This document shows, in pieces, positions 1 to 8,172 of a stretch of 64,000 nucleotides of DNA; position 1 is the first letter of the stretch, and the number at the start of each line of letters is the position of its first letter. A program made the translations under genes and the position numbers. The notes under the pieces are model-generated. The model saw only the letters and a program-made list of their open reading frames with translations. It searched no databases and was not told the DNA's origin. Source of the stretch: Cnuibacter physcomitrellae (GTDB lineage: Bacteria; Actinomycetota; Actinomycetes; Actinomycetales; Microbacteriaceae); NCBI RefSeq assembly GCF_014640535.1, contig NZ_BMHD01000001.1, positions 1,614,214-1,678,213 of the forward strand. Reading direction: 5' to 3'.

Positions 1-759
1 CCCGAGTGCCGGCAGCGGGAGGGCGGCGATGTCGTCGGTGGACGACAGCTTCGAGCCGGACTGCACGCTGTAGGTCTGGCCGTCCTGAGTGATGCTGCCG
101 CTCGGGATGAGCCGGCCGTTCGACGTGACGGCGTTGGTGATGTCGCGGGTGGTCAGGCCGTATTGGAGCAGCGCGCCCTGGTTCGGGGTGATGGTGACCC
201 GCTGCCCGATGGCGCCGAACACATCGGCCGCGCGCACGCCGTCGGCCTTCTCCAGGGCGGGCACGGCGATGGTGTCGAGCTGCGACGCGAGCTGCTTCTG
301 TGCTGCGGCGTCGGCGTCGGCTCCCGACGTCACGGCGATCGCGATCACCGGCAGGTCGGCGATGCTCCCGCTGACCACCTGGGGGTCGAGGTCCTCGGGG
401 AGGCTCCCGGAGATGCGGGAAATCGCCTGCGTGACCTTCTGCTCGGCGCCGGCCAGGTCGGTCCCGTAGGTGAACGACGCGTTGACCACCGACTGGTTCG
501 TGCTCGACGTGGCCGACGTCGACTCGATGCCCTCGATGCCCTGGATCGCGGCCTCGATCGGCGTCGACACCTCGTCGTTCACCACCTCGGGGCTCGCCCC
601 GGGATACGAGGTGACGACGGTGATCCTGGGGAACTCGATCGACGGGATGAGCTCCTGCTTGAGGCTCGTGAGCGCAACGCCGCCGAAGACGGCGACGACG
701 ACGGTGATGAGGGCGATGAGCGCGCGGTTCCTCATGCTCAGCACGGCCAGGAAGCTCAT
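1..759 (-). CDS. RND-family efflux transporter (AcrB/HAE1-like), 3' end outside window
   Basis: This is the N-terminal 253 residues of an inner-membrane proton-driven exporter subunit; the gene runs off the left edge. It begins MSFLAVLSMRNRALIALITV, giving a short cytoplasmic tail and first membrane helix at about residues 10-32. The segment QELIPSIEFPRITVVTSYPG that follows is typical of the start of the porter domain in the AcrB/HAE1 family, and repeated periplasmic porter-type segments continue to the window edge. An AGAGGATCCTG ribosome site precedes the ATG at 759. It is divergent from the subtilase gene, with a gap of about 200 bp. The substrate cannot be read from this part. The family assignment is firm; the role in drug, lipid or metal export is unknown. 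Confidence 0.9.
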   Translation of the reverse strand, partial: MSFLAVLSMRNRALIALITVVVAVFGGVALTSLKQELIPSIEFPRITVVTSYPGASPEVVNDEVSTPIEAAIQGIEGIESTSATSSTNQSVVNASFTYGTDLAGAEQKVTQAISRISGSLPEDLDPQVVSGSIADLPVIAIAVTSGADADAAAQKQLASQLDTIAVPALEKADGVRAADVFGAIGQRVTITPNQGALLQYGLTTRDITNAVTSNGRLIPSGSITQDGQTYSVQSGSKLSSTDDIAALPLPALG

Positions 760-965
760 CCAGGATCCTCTCTCGGTGTCCTCGTGGCCCGCGCACAGCG
801 GTCCCCGAGGACAAGCATCCCATCCGGGGACGACGTCAACCCGAGCGTCACCCGAGCACGCGCGATCCGACGTAGGTGGTTCTGCTCGTCTTCACCCCGG
901 AGGCGGGCCGTGTCCGAGACGATTCCGGGGTCGTCGGCCGTGCACCCGACGCTGAAGGGGAAGCA
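760..965. promoter_or_regulatory. Divergent intergenic region, RND exporter / subtilase
   Basis: This 206-bp gap must hold the promoters for both divergent genes. A ribosome site (GAAGGGGAAGC) lies just before the GTG at 966, and another (complement of the stretch at 762-772) before the RND start. I found no convincing -35/-10 pair or palindrome. Confidence 0.4.
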
Positions 966-3125
966 GTGACATCGATCCGACACCGCCCGCTGGCCGCCTG
1001 CCTGGGCGCGACCGCGCTGGCCGTCCTCCTGATCGCCGGGCCCGCCCACGCGGAGCCCGTCTCGGGCGACGAGGCGCCCATCGTGAACCCGGCGCTCACC
1101 GAGCTCGCCGAGTCGGGCGCGGCCCCGGGCTCCGCCGAGGGTGAGGCCGCGTCGGGTCTGTCGACCGACGGCGCCTCCGCCCTGGTGGTGGACGACGCCG
1201 CCCGCGTCCTGGTCGGAGTGGTGTTCGCCGACGACGACGCGCTGCAGGCCGGACTGGCCGCGGTGACCGGCCTCGGCGAGATCGCGAGGACGGCGCGGAG
1301 CGCGCCCGAGGTGTTCGTCTCCGTCGCCCCGAGCCGCTTCGACGACCTCGCCGCGATCCCCGGCGTGGTCGAGGTCTCGCCCGCGCTGAGCGGTGTGACC
1401 TCCGACACCCCCGCGCTGGGAGGCCCGGCCGCCGGCGCACCGGACGTCGCTGCCGCGGCCGCCCCGTCCTGCCGCAGCATCCCCTCCGACGTCGACTCGG
1501 CGCTCGGCACCGCCGGGGTCCGCGAGAAGTTCGGCGTCGACGGCACCGGGGTCGTCGTCGGGATCCTCTCCGACTCGTTCGCGGGCGCCCCGCACGCCCT
1601 CACGACCCCGGCGCAGGACGTCGCCGCCGGGGCGCTCCCCGGACCGGGCAACCCCTGCGGCTACGAGACCGCCGTGCGCGTGCTCGTCGACGACACGACC
1701 GGGCAGGGCAGCGACGAGGGGCGTGCGATGGCTCAGATCATCCACTCGGCCGCCCCCGGGGCGACCCTGCTCTTCGCGGCGGCGGGTCCGGGACAGAGCA
1801 CGCTGGCCGACTCGGTCCGGATGCTGCACGAGGCCGGCGCGACGGTCATCGTCGACGACGTGTGGTTCCCCGAGGAGACCCTCTGGCAGCGCGGGCTCGT
1901 CGCCTCGGCGATCGCCGAGGCGAACGACGACGGCGTCACCCTCCTCAGCTCCGCGGGGAACGCCACCTCGATCGGCACCCTCGGCGACGAGCCGGGCCAG
2001 TCGATCGGCTCCTGGGAGACGACCGCCTTCCACCCCATGACCTGCCCGACCGCGGTGCTCGACATCGTCGACCAGTGGTCGCCGACGGGGACGATCGACT
2101 GCGCCGACATGTCGGGCGGCACCGACCAGCCCCGCGCCACCCTCGCGCTGACCGCCGCGACGGCGGAGAAGGGCGGCACGCTCATGACGCAGTGGTCGGA
2201 GCCGATGTACGGCCTGACGACCACGATCATCCCGCTCCTCCTCGACCACGCGACGGGGACGCTCGTCAACCTGCCGGTGCAGGCGGACCGCGACACACCC
2301 TCGATCTCCGTCTCCGTGCCCGTCCGCGCCAGCGCCGACTACGACCTCGTCCTCGTGCGCGAGCGGATGGATCCCGCCACGGCGACTCCCGATGCGGAGC
2401 TGCGCGTGAAGTGGAAGACGAGCGGACTGTCCCTGAGCGCGCTCCAGGACACGACGTCACCTGACGTGGTCGTGGGCCCGACGGTCTGGGCGCACGCGGG
2501 CGACCCCGCCACGATCGCGGTCGCGGCCGCGTCCGTCCTCGACACGTCGCAGCTCGAGGACTTCTCCTCGTCCGGACCGTCGACGTACCTCTTCGAACCC
2601 GTGCACGCGGATCGGACGCCCTCGCCGAGGTATCCCTCGCCCCTCACCCTGTTCAAGCCCCAGATCACCGGCGTGGACGGCGAGCAGACCACGTTCTTCG
2701 GCCAGAACAGCACGGAGCAGCCCGACGTCTGGCGGTTCTACGGGACGTCGGCGGCGGCCCCCTCCGTCGCGGCCGTCGCCGCCCTCGCCCAGGCCGCGGC
2801 GCCTCAGGCGACCGCCGACGAGATCCGGCAGCAGATGATCCTCACCGCCGACGACGTCTCGGCGAACGAGGCCTACGCGGGCGCGACGACACCGGCCTGG
2901 ATCGGTGCGGGTCTCGTCGACCCCGACGGACTGCTCGCCGCGCTCGTGGGCCCGAGCCCGGCTCCGCCCGGCCCCTCGCCTGCGCCGGTCCCCGTGCCCG
3001 CCGCGGCCGGCGGAGATCGCCTCGCCGACACCGGCGCCGCCCCGGAGCTCCCCTGGGCGCTCGTCGGGGTGCTCGCGCTGGGCGTCGGGATCGCGATCGG
3101 TCAGCGCAGGCGCAGGCTACGGTAG
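966..3125 (+). CDS. Secreted, wall-anchored S8-like serine protease with LADTG sorting signal
   Basis: 719 residues from a GTG chosen because GAAGGGGAAG lies just upstream and a signal peptide follows at once (RHRP, hydrophobic stretch, AHAEP cleavage site near residue 30). The central part is a subtilase-like fold. The Asp motif GILSDSF has D203 and the Ser motif GTSAAAPSVAA has S595. Where subtilisins have His in HGTHVAG, this protein has DEGRAMAQIIH with E251, which recalls the Ser-Glu-Asp chemistry of sedolisins. The C-terminus is a Pro/Ala linker, LADTG (686-690), a membrane helix and RRRRLR, a class E sortase signal. The protein should therefore be covalently fixed to peptidoglycan. Its substrate is unknown, and processing or adhesion roles are equally possible. 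A terminator-like hairpin follows. Confidence 0.85.
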   Translation: MTSIRHRPLAACLGATALAVLLIAGPAHAEPVSGDEAPIVNPALTELAESGAAPGSAEGEAASGLSTDGASALVVDDAARVLVGVVFADDDALQAGLAAVTGLGEIARTARSAPEVFVSVAPSRFDDLAAIPGVVEVSPALSGVTSDTPALGGPAAGAPDVAAAAAPSCRSIPSDVDSALGTAGVREKFGVDGTGVVVGILSDSFAGAPHALTTPAQDVAAGALPGPGNPCGYETAVRVLVDDTTGQGSDEGRAMAQIIHSAAPGATLLFAAAGPGQSTLADSVRMLHEAGATVIVDDVWFPEETLWQRGLVASAIAEANDDGVTLLSSAGNATSIGTLGDEPGQSIGSWETTAFHPMTCPTAVLDIVDQWSPTGTIDCADMSGGTDQPRATLALTAATAEKGGTLMTQWSEPMYGLTTTIIPLLLDHATGTLVNLPVQADRDTPSISVSVPVRASADYDLVLVRERMDPATATPDAELRVKWKTSGLSLSALQDTTSPDVVVGPTVWAHAGDPATIAVAAASVLDTSQLEDFSSSGPSTYLFEPVHADRTPSPRYPSPLTLFKPQITGVDGEQTTFFGQNSTEQPDVWRFYGTSAAAPSVAAVAALAQAAAPQATADEIRQQMILTADDVSANEAYAGATTPAWIGAGLVDPDGLLAALVGPSPAPPGPSPAPVPVPAAAGGDRLADTGAAPELPWALVGVLALGVGIAIGQRRRRLR

Positions 3126-3141
3126 ACCCGGTGAGCCGGTG

Positions 3142-3171
3142 GACGGCCGCGAGCGCCCGCGCGCGGCCGTC
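3142..3171 (+). terminator. Hairpin after the subtilase gene
   Basis: GACGGCCGCG (3142-3151) pairs perfectly with CGCGGCCGTC (3162-3171) around a 10-nt loop, 16 nt after the subtilase stop. There is no T-tract, as is common in high-GC actinobacteria. Confidence 0.6.
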
Positions 3172-3242
3172 TCCGCTCAGCCCGGGTCACCGGACATCCC
3201 GTCGCGCGGGGCCGGTCGTCAGCGCACGGTCGAGGCGCGGTG

Positions 3243-3611
3243 TCAGCGGACGGTCGCGGGAGTGGTGGTGAGCCCGTTGCCGGACCCGTTGGCCGCGGCC
3301 TGACCCACGGGCCCTCGCGGCTCCTCGCTGAACTGCAGCCCGCCGCTGCCGTTGCTCGAGGCGGTGAGCACCTCGATCCAGTCGCGGTTGATCGCCGGGA
3401 CGCGTCCGCCCGCGTACTTGAAGTAGAGAGGGATGGAGGCGTCGAGCCAGATGCTCGAACGGCCGTCGCCCACCGCCGGGTCGTCCTTCCAGGAGAAGAA
3501 GAAGCTCTCCCTGCGACGCAGCTTGGCGGCGATCACGATCTGGAGGTGTGTCAGGGTGCGATCGTCGAACTCGATCTCGATCCCCGAGCTCCCGTAGATC
3601 AGCTTTCCCAT
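3243..3611 (-). CDS. DUF7882-type small conserved protein
   Basis: 122 residues starting MGKLIYGSSGIEIEFDDRTL, with FFFSWKDDP and IWLDASIPLYFKY further on. I recognise this as the small Microbacteriaceae protein now called DUF7882; older annotations mislabel it as an ATP-dependent DNA ligase, but it has no ligase motif. It has no membrane segment and no signal peptide. The C-terminal 25 residues (from SEEPRGP) are Gly/Ala/Asn-rich and probably disordered. It stands alone, divergent from the AI-2E-type permease gene. Its function is unknown. Confidence 0.8.
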   Translation of the reverse strand: MGKLIYGSSGIEIEFDDRTLTHLQIVIAAKLRRRESFFFSWKDDPAVGDGRSSIWLDASIPLYFKYAGGRVPAINRDWIEVLTASSNGSGGLQFSEEPRGPVGQAAANGSGNGLTTTPATVR

Positions 3612-3737
3612 ACGCCGATCATAGGGGCGCGGGGGTGCGGATCACGAGGGTGGCCTGCGCCTGCGGGGCGCCCCGACCGGATGAGCCGTGGTGGCGGCGG
3701 CGCAGTAGGGTGACCGCAGAGGAAGCGGAGGTGCCGG

Positions 3738-4964
3738 ATGTTCGGCAGACGGATCAGAGGGACCCGGTCGGCACCGGCACAGACGGCAGCGGCCCAGTCG
3801 GCCGCGGCGCAGTCGGCCGCAGCGCAGGGGACGATGTCGCCGGTCGAGGGCTCGGACGTCACGGTGGCCGGGGAGTCCAGCTTCCCTCCGGTGCGCGTCA
3901 ACGCCTTCCGGATCGGGCTCGTCGGCGGACTCGGCGTCCTCTTGTCGCTGCTCATCGGCGGCGCGGTCACCCAGCTGAGCACCGTCCTCGTCTACGTCGG
4001 CCTGGCCCTCTTCATCGCGCTGGGCCTGGATCCCCTGGTGTCGTGGCTCGAGCGGAAGATGCCGAGGGGACTGGCGATCGCCATCGTCTTCGCCGCGGTG
4101 ATCGGCGTGTTCGCGGGCCTGCTGTTCACGGTGATCCCGCTGATCGTGCAGCAGACGGGTAACTTCATCACCCACTTCCCCCAGATCGTCAGCGACTTCG
4201 GCAACAGCGACTTCGTCAAGGGCATCGAGGCCCAGCTGGGCGGCGCCGTCGACATCGACCAGGCCATGCAGGGGGCGACCGGCTTCATCCAGGACCCGAA
4301 CAACCTGCTGGCGCTCGGCGGCGGACTGCTCGCGGTGGGATCGGGCATCGCCAGCGGTCTCACCGGGTCGGTGATCGTCCTGATCCTCACCCTCTACTTC
4401 CTCGCGTCGCTGCGGAGCATGAAGCGCGTGGCGTACCGCTTCGTGCCGGCGAACAAGCGGAAGCGCTTCGCCTCCCTCACCGAGGACGTCACGGGCGCCG
4501 TGGGGCGGTACGTCGTCGGCCAGGTCACCCTCGCCGCCATCAACGGAGTCCTCAGCTTCATCTACCTGTCGATCATCCAGGCGCCGCTGCCCGTGCTGTT
4601 CGCGTTCATCGCGTTCCTCGGGTCGCTGATCCCGCTGGTCGGCACGCTCTCGGGTGCGGTCATCATCACGCTGGTCTGCCTGTTCGCCTCGCCCACCACC
4701 GCCCTCGCGGCCGCGATCTACTACGTGATCTACATGCAGGTCGAGGCGTACGTCCTCAGCCCTCGCATCATGAACCGGGCGGTGAAGGTGCCGGGGTCGA
4801 TCGTCGTGATCGCCGCGGTGGCCGGAGGCGCCCTGGGATCCGTGCTGGGCGCGCTCGTCGCGATCCCGGTCGCCGCGTCGGCGATCATCATCATCCAGAA
4901 GGTGGTGTGGCCGCACCAGGATGCGAAGACGTGGCCCGGCGACTCGGCGCGACAGCTCCCCTAG
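3738..4964 (+). CDS. AI-2E family transporter (PerM-like permease)
   Basis: 408 residues, start ATG with a GGAGG ribosome site 7 nt upstream. An N-terminal cytoplasmic tail carries a three-fold AAAQS repeat (about residues 15-31) and is probably unstructured. After it come the paired helices, a soluble hairpin region (about 140-200) and the C-terminal helix cluster of the AI-2E/PerM fold, about eight membrane segments in total. Blocks such as VGRYVVGQVTLAAINGVLSF and EAYVLSPRIMNRAVKVPG are typical. Some family members export autoinducer-2 or act as Na+/H+ antiporters; nothing here fixes the substrate. It is followed by a hairpin terminator. Confidence 0.9.
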   Translation: MFGRRIRGTRSAPAQTAAAQSAAAQSAAAQGTMSPVEGSDVTVAGESSFPPVRVNAFRIGLVGGLGVLLSLLIGGAVTQLSTVLVYVGLALFIALGLDPLVSWLERKMPRGLAIAIVFAAVIGVFAGLLFTVIPLIVQQTGNFITHFPQIVSDFGNSDFVKGIEAQLGGAVDIDQAMQGATGFIQDPNNLLALGGGLLAVGSGIASGLTGSVIVLILTLYFLASLRSMKRVAYRFVPANKRKRFASLTEDVTGAVGRYVVGQVTLAAINGVLSFIYLSIIQAPLPVLFAFIAFLGSLIPLVGTLSGAVIITLVCLFASPTTALAAAIYYVIYMQVEAYVLSPRIMNRAVKVPGSIVVIAAVAGGALGSVLGALVAIPVAASAIIIIQKVVWPHQDAKTWPGDSARQLP

Positions 4965-4972
4965 CGGGTCCT

Positions 4973-4999
4973 CGCGCCGCGGTCAAGCCTCGCGGCGCG
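4973..4999 (+). terminator. Hairpin after the AI-2E-type permease gene
   Basis: CGCGCCGCG (4973-4981) and CGCGGCGCG (4991-4999) form a perfect 9-bp stem around a 9-nt loop, 8 nt after the permease stop. No T-tract. Confidence 0.6.
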
Positions 5000-5124
5000 G
5001 ATGAGAGCCGAAACGGTCGCGTCCGGATACCATGAGGGCACGGCTCACCCCGTCGTCCCAGCGCGCTGCTGTCCACCTCGACGATCGACCCGAACCGATC
5101 AGCGACCGATGCCAGGAGCACTCC

Positions 5125-6204
5125 GTGCCCAACGTCTCGCAGCACGCCCACGGTCACACCGTGTCCGAGCGCTACCTGCTGCACACGACCCTCGGCACCG
5201 GCGGCATGGCCTCGGTCTACCAGGCCAGCGACGCCGTGCTCGGTCGGGAGGTCGCCGTCAAGGTCTTCAGCTCAGAGGGCAGCACCGCCGCCGAGCGGAT
5301 CGACCAGGAGCGCGAGATCCATCTGCTGGCCCAGCTCGCGCATCCGAGCCTCGTCAGCGTCTACGACGCGGGCGCCCACTCGTTCGACGGCGGTGAGGCC
5401 CGCCGCTTCGTCGTCATGGAGCTCGCCAGCGACCGCACGCTCCGCGACCTGGTGAAGAGCGGACCGCTCTCGGGGTTCGAGACGGCGGTGATCGGCGCCC
5501 AGATCGCCGACGGCCTGGCCTACGTGCACTCGCGCTCGATCGTGCACCGCGACGTCAAGCCCGCGAACATCCTGCTCACCGACAACGCCGGACGCGACCT
5601 GCCGTTCGTCGCCAAGCTCACCGACTTCGGGATCGCGCAGTTCGTCGACGGCAGCCGCTTCACCGTCGAGGGCGCCGTGATCGGCACGGCCAGCTACCTC
5701 AGCCCCGAGCAGGCGAAGGGGGATGCGCTCACCACGGCGAGCGACATCTACTCCCTCGGTCTCGTGCTGCTCGAGGCCATGACCGGAGAGCGGGCCTTCC
5801 CCGGCACGCTCATCGAGTCGGCCACGGCGCGCATCTTCAAGGATGCGGACGTGCCGAGCGACCTGCCGCCCGAGTGGCAGGAGCTGCTCACGGTCATGAC
5901 CTCACGTGATCCCTCCGCGAGGCCCTCGGCCGAGGCCGTCACGAAGGTGCTGCGGAGCCTGCAGGCCGAGACCACCACGATCGGCGACACCGAGCTGTCC
6001 ACCGCCGAGCTCCTCGAGCTCTCCGAGCCGCCGGCGTCCCGCCGCGAGGCGCGGGCCCGGCAGAGGCGCTTCCGCGCGAAGGCCACCCGGCAGCGGCAGA
6101 CCCGAGCCCTCGTGGTCGGCTCGGTCGCGGTCGGGGTGGCCGCCCTCTGCGCGCTGTCCTGGCTGATCGGCGTGCTGTCGGCCGGCTCGGTGATAGGCGG
6201 CTGA
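5125..6204 (+). CDS. Ser/Thr protein kinase with one C-terminal membrane helix
   Basis: 359 residues from a GTG at 5125, chosen because AGGAGC lies 7 nt upstream. Farther-upstream in-frame starts have no ribosome site. It is a Hanks-type kinase: Gly loop GTGGMASVY, ATP-binding K46 in VAVKVF, catalytic HRDVKPANILL (D143), DFG as DFGIAQ, and the activation segment GTASYLSPEQA. After the kinase domain (to about residue 275) comes a Thr/Ser/Arg-rich juxtamembrane stretch and one helix near the C-terminus, with almost nothing outside. It lacks the PASTA sensor of PknB, so a signal would have to come from partners. A monocistronic arrangement is likely. Confidence 0.93.
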   Translation: MPNVSQHAHGHTVSERYLLHTTLGTGGMASVYQASDAVLGREVAVKVFSSEGSTAAERIDQEREIHLLAQLAHPSLVSVYDAGAHSFDGGEARRFVVMELASDRTLRDLVKSGPLSGFETAVIGAQIADGLAYVHSRSIVHRDVKPANILLTDNAGRDLPFVAKLTDFGIAQFVDGSRFTVEGAVIGTASYLSPEQAKGDALTTASDIYSLGLVLLEAMTGERAFPGTLIESATARIFKDADVPSDLPPEWQELLTVMTSRDPSARPSAEAVTKVLRSLQAETTTIGDTELSTAELLELSEPPASRREARARQRRFRAKATRQRQTRALVVGSVAVGVAALCALSWLIGVLSAGSVIGG

Positions 6205-6247
6205 CAAACCGCTGCGACCGTCGGCGGCCCGGCGTACGGTCGGGATC

Positions 6248-6730
6248 ATGAGCGATCAGGACGACATCGAGACCATCGCGGCCATCGTCAAGGCGGCGCG
6301 TGTCGCGTTCGTGACCAGCCGGACCGCCGACGGCGACCTCCACTCCCGCCCCCTCGCGGTGCAGGACGACACGTTCACCGGCGACCTCTGGTTCTTCACC
6401 CAGGACCCGAGCGAGAAGACCGACGAGGTCCGCGCCGATCCCTCGGTCAACGTGGCGATCGAATCGGGCAAGGGGTTCCTGTCGATCGCGGGCACCGCCT
6501 CGATCTCCAGGGATGCGACGAAGATCGACGAGCTCTGGTCGACCGGCGCCGAGGCCTGGTTCCCGGAGGGCCGCGACGACCCGTCGGTGGCCCTGCTGAA
6601 GGTGCACGCCGAGTCGGCGGAGTTCTGGGCGGTCGACTCCCCCGCCCCGATCCGCCTCCTGAAGTACGCACGCGCCGCCGTGAGCGGCGGGCAGCCCGAC
6701 GTGGGCCGCAACGACCAGGTCGACCTCTGA
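6248..6730 (+). CDS. Pyridoxamine 5'-phosphate oxidase-like flavoprotein (general stress protein 26 type)
   Basis: 160 residues, split-barrel flavin-binding fold of the PPOX/COG3871 group. Characteristic features are AFVTSRTADGDLHSRPLAV, LWFFTQDPSEKTDEV, and a late WFPEGRDDPSVALLKV where the family contacts the ligand. Members bind FMN or F420, and some act in stress resistance; they are not true PNP oxidases. The next gene, 55 bp downstream on the same strand, is dps, so co-expression under oxidative or starvation stress is plausible. The C-terminus is extended by about 15 polar residues. Confidence 0.85.
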   Translation: MSDQDDIETIAAIVKAARVAFVTSRTADGDLHSRPLAVQDDTFTGDLWFFTQDPSEKTDEVRADPSVNVAIESGKGFLSIAGTASISRDATKIDELWSTGAEAWFPEGRDDPSVALLKVHAESAEFWAVDSPAPIRLLKYARAAVSGGQPDVGRNDQVDL

Positions 6731-6785
6731 GCGCCCCGCTCCTCCCCACTCCCCCTCTCGTCACCCCCTACGGAAAGGACATCCG

Positions 6786-7343
6786 ATGACCGACACCATC
6801 GAACGACACGTCGAGGTCCCCGCCGACGGCGGCGCCCGCAACACCCGCCGCCAGAACGCCGAGCACGGCTTCGTCGCACCCAAGGCCCTGACCGACGACC
6901 TGCAGGCCGTGCTGGTCGACCTGATCGAGCTCCACATCCAGGGCAAGCAGGCCCACTGGAACGTCGTGGGGAAGAACTTCCGCGACCTCCACCTCCAGCT
7001 CGACGAGATCGTCGACGCCGCGCGCGAGTTCAGCGACACGGTCGCCGAGCGCCTGCGCGCGCTGCACGCCGCCCCCGACGGCCGCAGCGACACCGTGGCC
7101 GCGACGACCACGCTGCCGGAGTACCCCAACGGCGAGATCCTCACCACCGACACCGTCGACCTCATCACCCAGCGCATCGAGGCGACCGTGGCGCGCATCC
7201 GCGAGGTGCACGACGAGGTCGACGACGCCGACCCGACGAGCGCCGACATCCTGCACGCCATCATCGAGCGCCTCGAGCAGCTGGCGTGGATGGTCAGCGC
7301 CGAGAACCGCACGCCCTCCGGCTCGCGCGGCGGCAAGCGCTGA
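6786..7343 (+). CDS. dps: Dps-family DNA-binding ferritin
   Basis: 185 residues. An AAAGGA ribosome site lies before the ATG. Dps forms a dodecamer that oxidises Fe(II) with peroxide and shields DNA in stationary phase. The intersubunit ferroxidase residues are all present at canonical spacing: H57 in KQAHWNVVG, H69 and D73 in LHLQLDE, D84 and E88 in SDTVAERL. The N-terminus has a basic stretch (NTRRQNAEHG) and the C-terminus ends GSRGGKR; such tails often bind DNA. It sits behind the PPOX-like stress gene and overlaps or abuts the acyltransferase gene. Confidence 0.95.
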   Translation: MTDTIERHVEVPADGGARNTRRQNAEHGFVAPKALTDDLQAVLVDLIELHIQGKQAHWNVVGKNFRDLHLQLDEIVDAAREFSDTVAERLRALHAAPDGRSDTVAATTTLPEYPNGEILTTDTVDLITQRIEATVARIREVHDEVDDADPTSADILHAIIERLEQLAWMVSAENRTPSGSRGGKR

Positions 7344-8041
7344 GCAGCGACGCCCTCCTCGACCGGCTCCGGGACGCCCTGCGCGACCCGGAGCCGGTCG
7401 TCGATTCCGACCCCCGTCTGGCCTCCGACGGGGTGTCGAATGCTGCTGCCCTCGCCGTTCTTCTGGAGCTCGAGCCCGAGGCGCGCGAGAGGCAGCTCGC
7501 CCTGGGCATCCCTGCTGATGTGGTCGAGGCGACCCTGGGCGACCTGCGACGGTCGCATCGGCCGGATGACGCCGCGTCCGTGCTGGACTGGATGATCGAG
7601 ATCCTGCGCGGGGACGTGGTGCAGATCGGTCGGCTGCAGGTGGAGCGCCGGGCCGGCGAGTGGGGGCACGCGCTGCACATCCCGCAGGAGGGGCCGCTCG
7701 ACCCCGCGTCGGTCGACGCGTCCCTCATGCGCATCCGCTCCTTCACCGGGAGCGACCGCTTCAGCTGCACGAGCTGGCTGCTCGACCCCGTGCTTCAGGC
7801 CGAGCTTCCCGCGAGCAACATCGCGGCGTTCGCGCGGCGGTTCGAGCTGGTGCTCCCCGACCACCCGTCGGGCGAGGACGGCGCCGAGGCCGCGGCGCGG
7901 TTCGTGTTCCGCCGCCCGCTCGCCGAGGTGCTCGACCCTGCGGCGGTGGTGCCGCGCACGTCGCTCGAGCGCCTCGTCGCCGGGCGCCTCCGCGCCGGCC
8001 GCGGCTGGACGCAGCCCGTCGGCGTCCTCCGCCCGGCGTAG
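7286..8041 (+). CDS. GNAT-like acyltransferase domain protein (NAT_N/GNAT_C type); start uncertain
   Basis: The reading frame is real in its body: LHIPQEGPLDPASVDASL and FSCTSWLLDP match the two-part acyltransferase family found in Microbacteriaceae, with the GNAT-like C-terminal half from about residue 130. The ATG at 7286 gives 251 residues but overlaps dps by 58 bp, and the first 18 or so residues look like read-through of dps. A CTG at 7340 overlapping the dps stop, or a later GTG, is equally possible. No ribosome site decides this. The acyl donor and acceptor are unknown. It ends before a very long inverted repeat. Confidence 0.7.
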   Translation: MDGQRREPHALRLARRQALSSDALLDRLRDALRDPEPVVDSDPRLASDGVSNAAALAVLLELEPEARERQLALGIPADVVEATLGDLRRSHRPDDAASVLDWMIEILRGDVVQIGRLQVERRAGEWGHALHIPQEGPLDPASVDASLMRIRSFTGSDRFSCTSWLLDPVLQAELPASNIAAFARRFELVLPDHPSGEDGAEAAARFVFRRPLAEVLDPAAVVPRTSLERLVAGRLRAGRGWTQPVGVLRPA

Positions 8042-8090
8042 CCGCGCTCGCGCACTCGCGCTCGCTCGCCCGCCCGCCCGCCATCCCAGG

Positions 8091-8155
8091 TTTCGCGGCC
8101 TGTTTGGCGTTTCGCGCGCCCATTGACCGAGCGAAACGCCAAACAGGGCGCGAAA
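8091..8155. repeat. 25-bp-stem inverted repeat between convergent genes
   Basis: The left arm (8091-8115) and right arm (8131-8155) pair over 25 bp with one mismatch, including a perfect 17-bp core (CCTGTTTGGCGTTTCGC and its complement), around a 15-nt loop. It lies between the convergent acyltransferase and MocR genes and may end both transcripts. It is one of the family of long intergenic hairpins in this window. Confidence 0.85.
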
Positions 8156-8172
8156 GCTGCGCCGCGGGCGGG

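Noticed and set aside
3243-3611. DNA ligase, as this small family is often labelled
   Set aside because: 122 residues without a KxDG nucleotidyl motif cannot be a ligase.
3642-4916. Long open frames antisense to the AI-2E-type permease and many other genes
   Set aside because: These are Arg/Asp/Gly/His-rich shadow frames caused by high GC; the sense frames have family motifs, ribosome sites and sensible composition.
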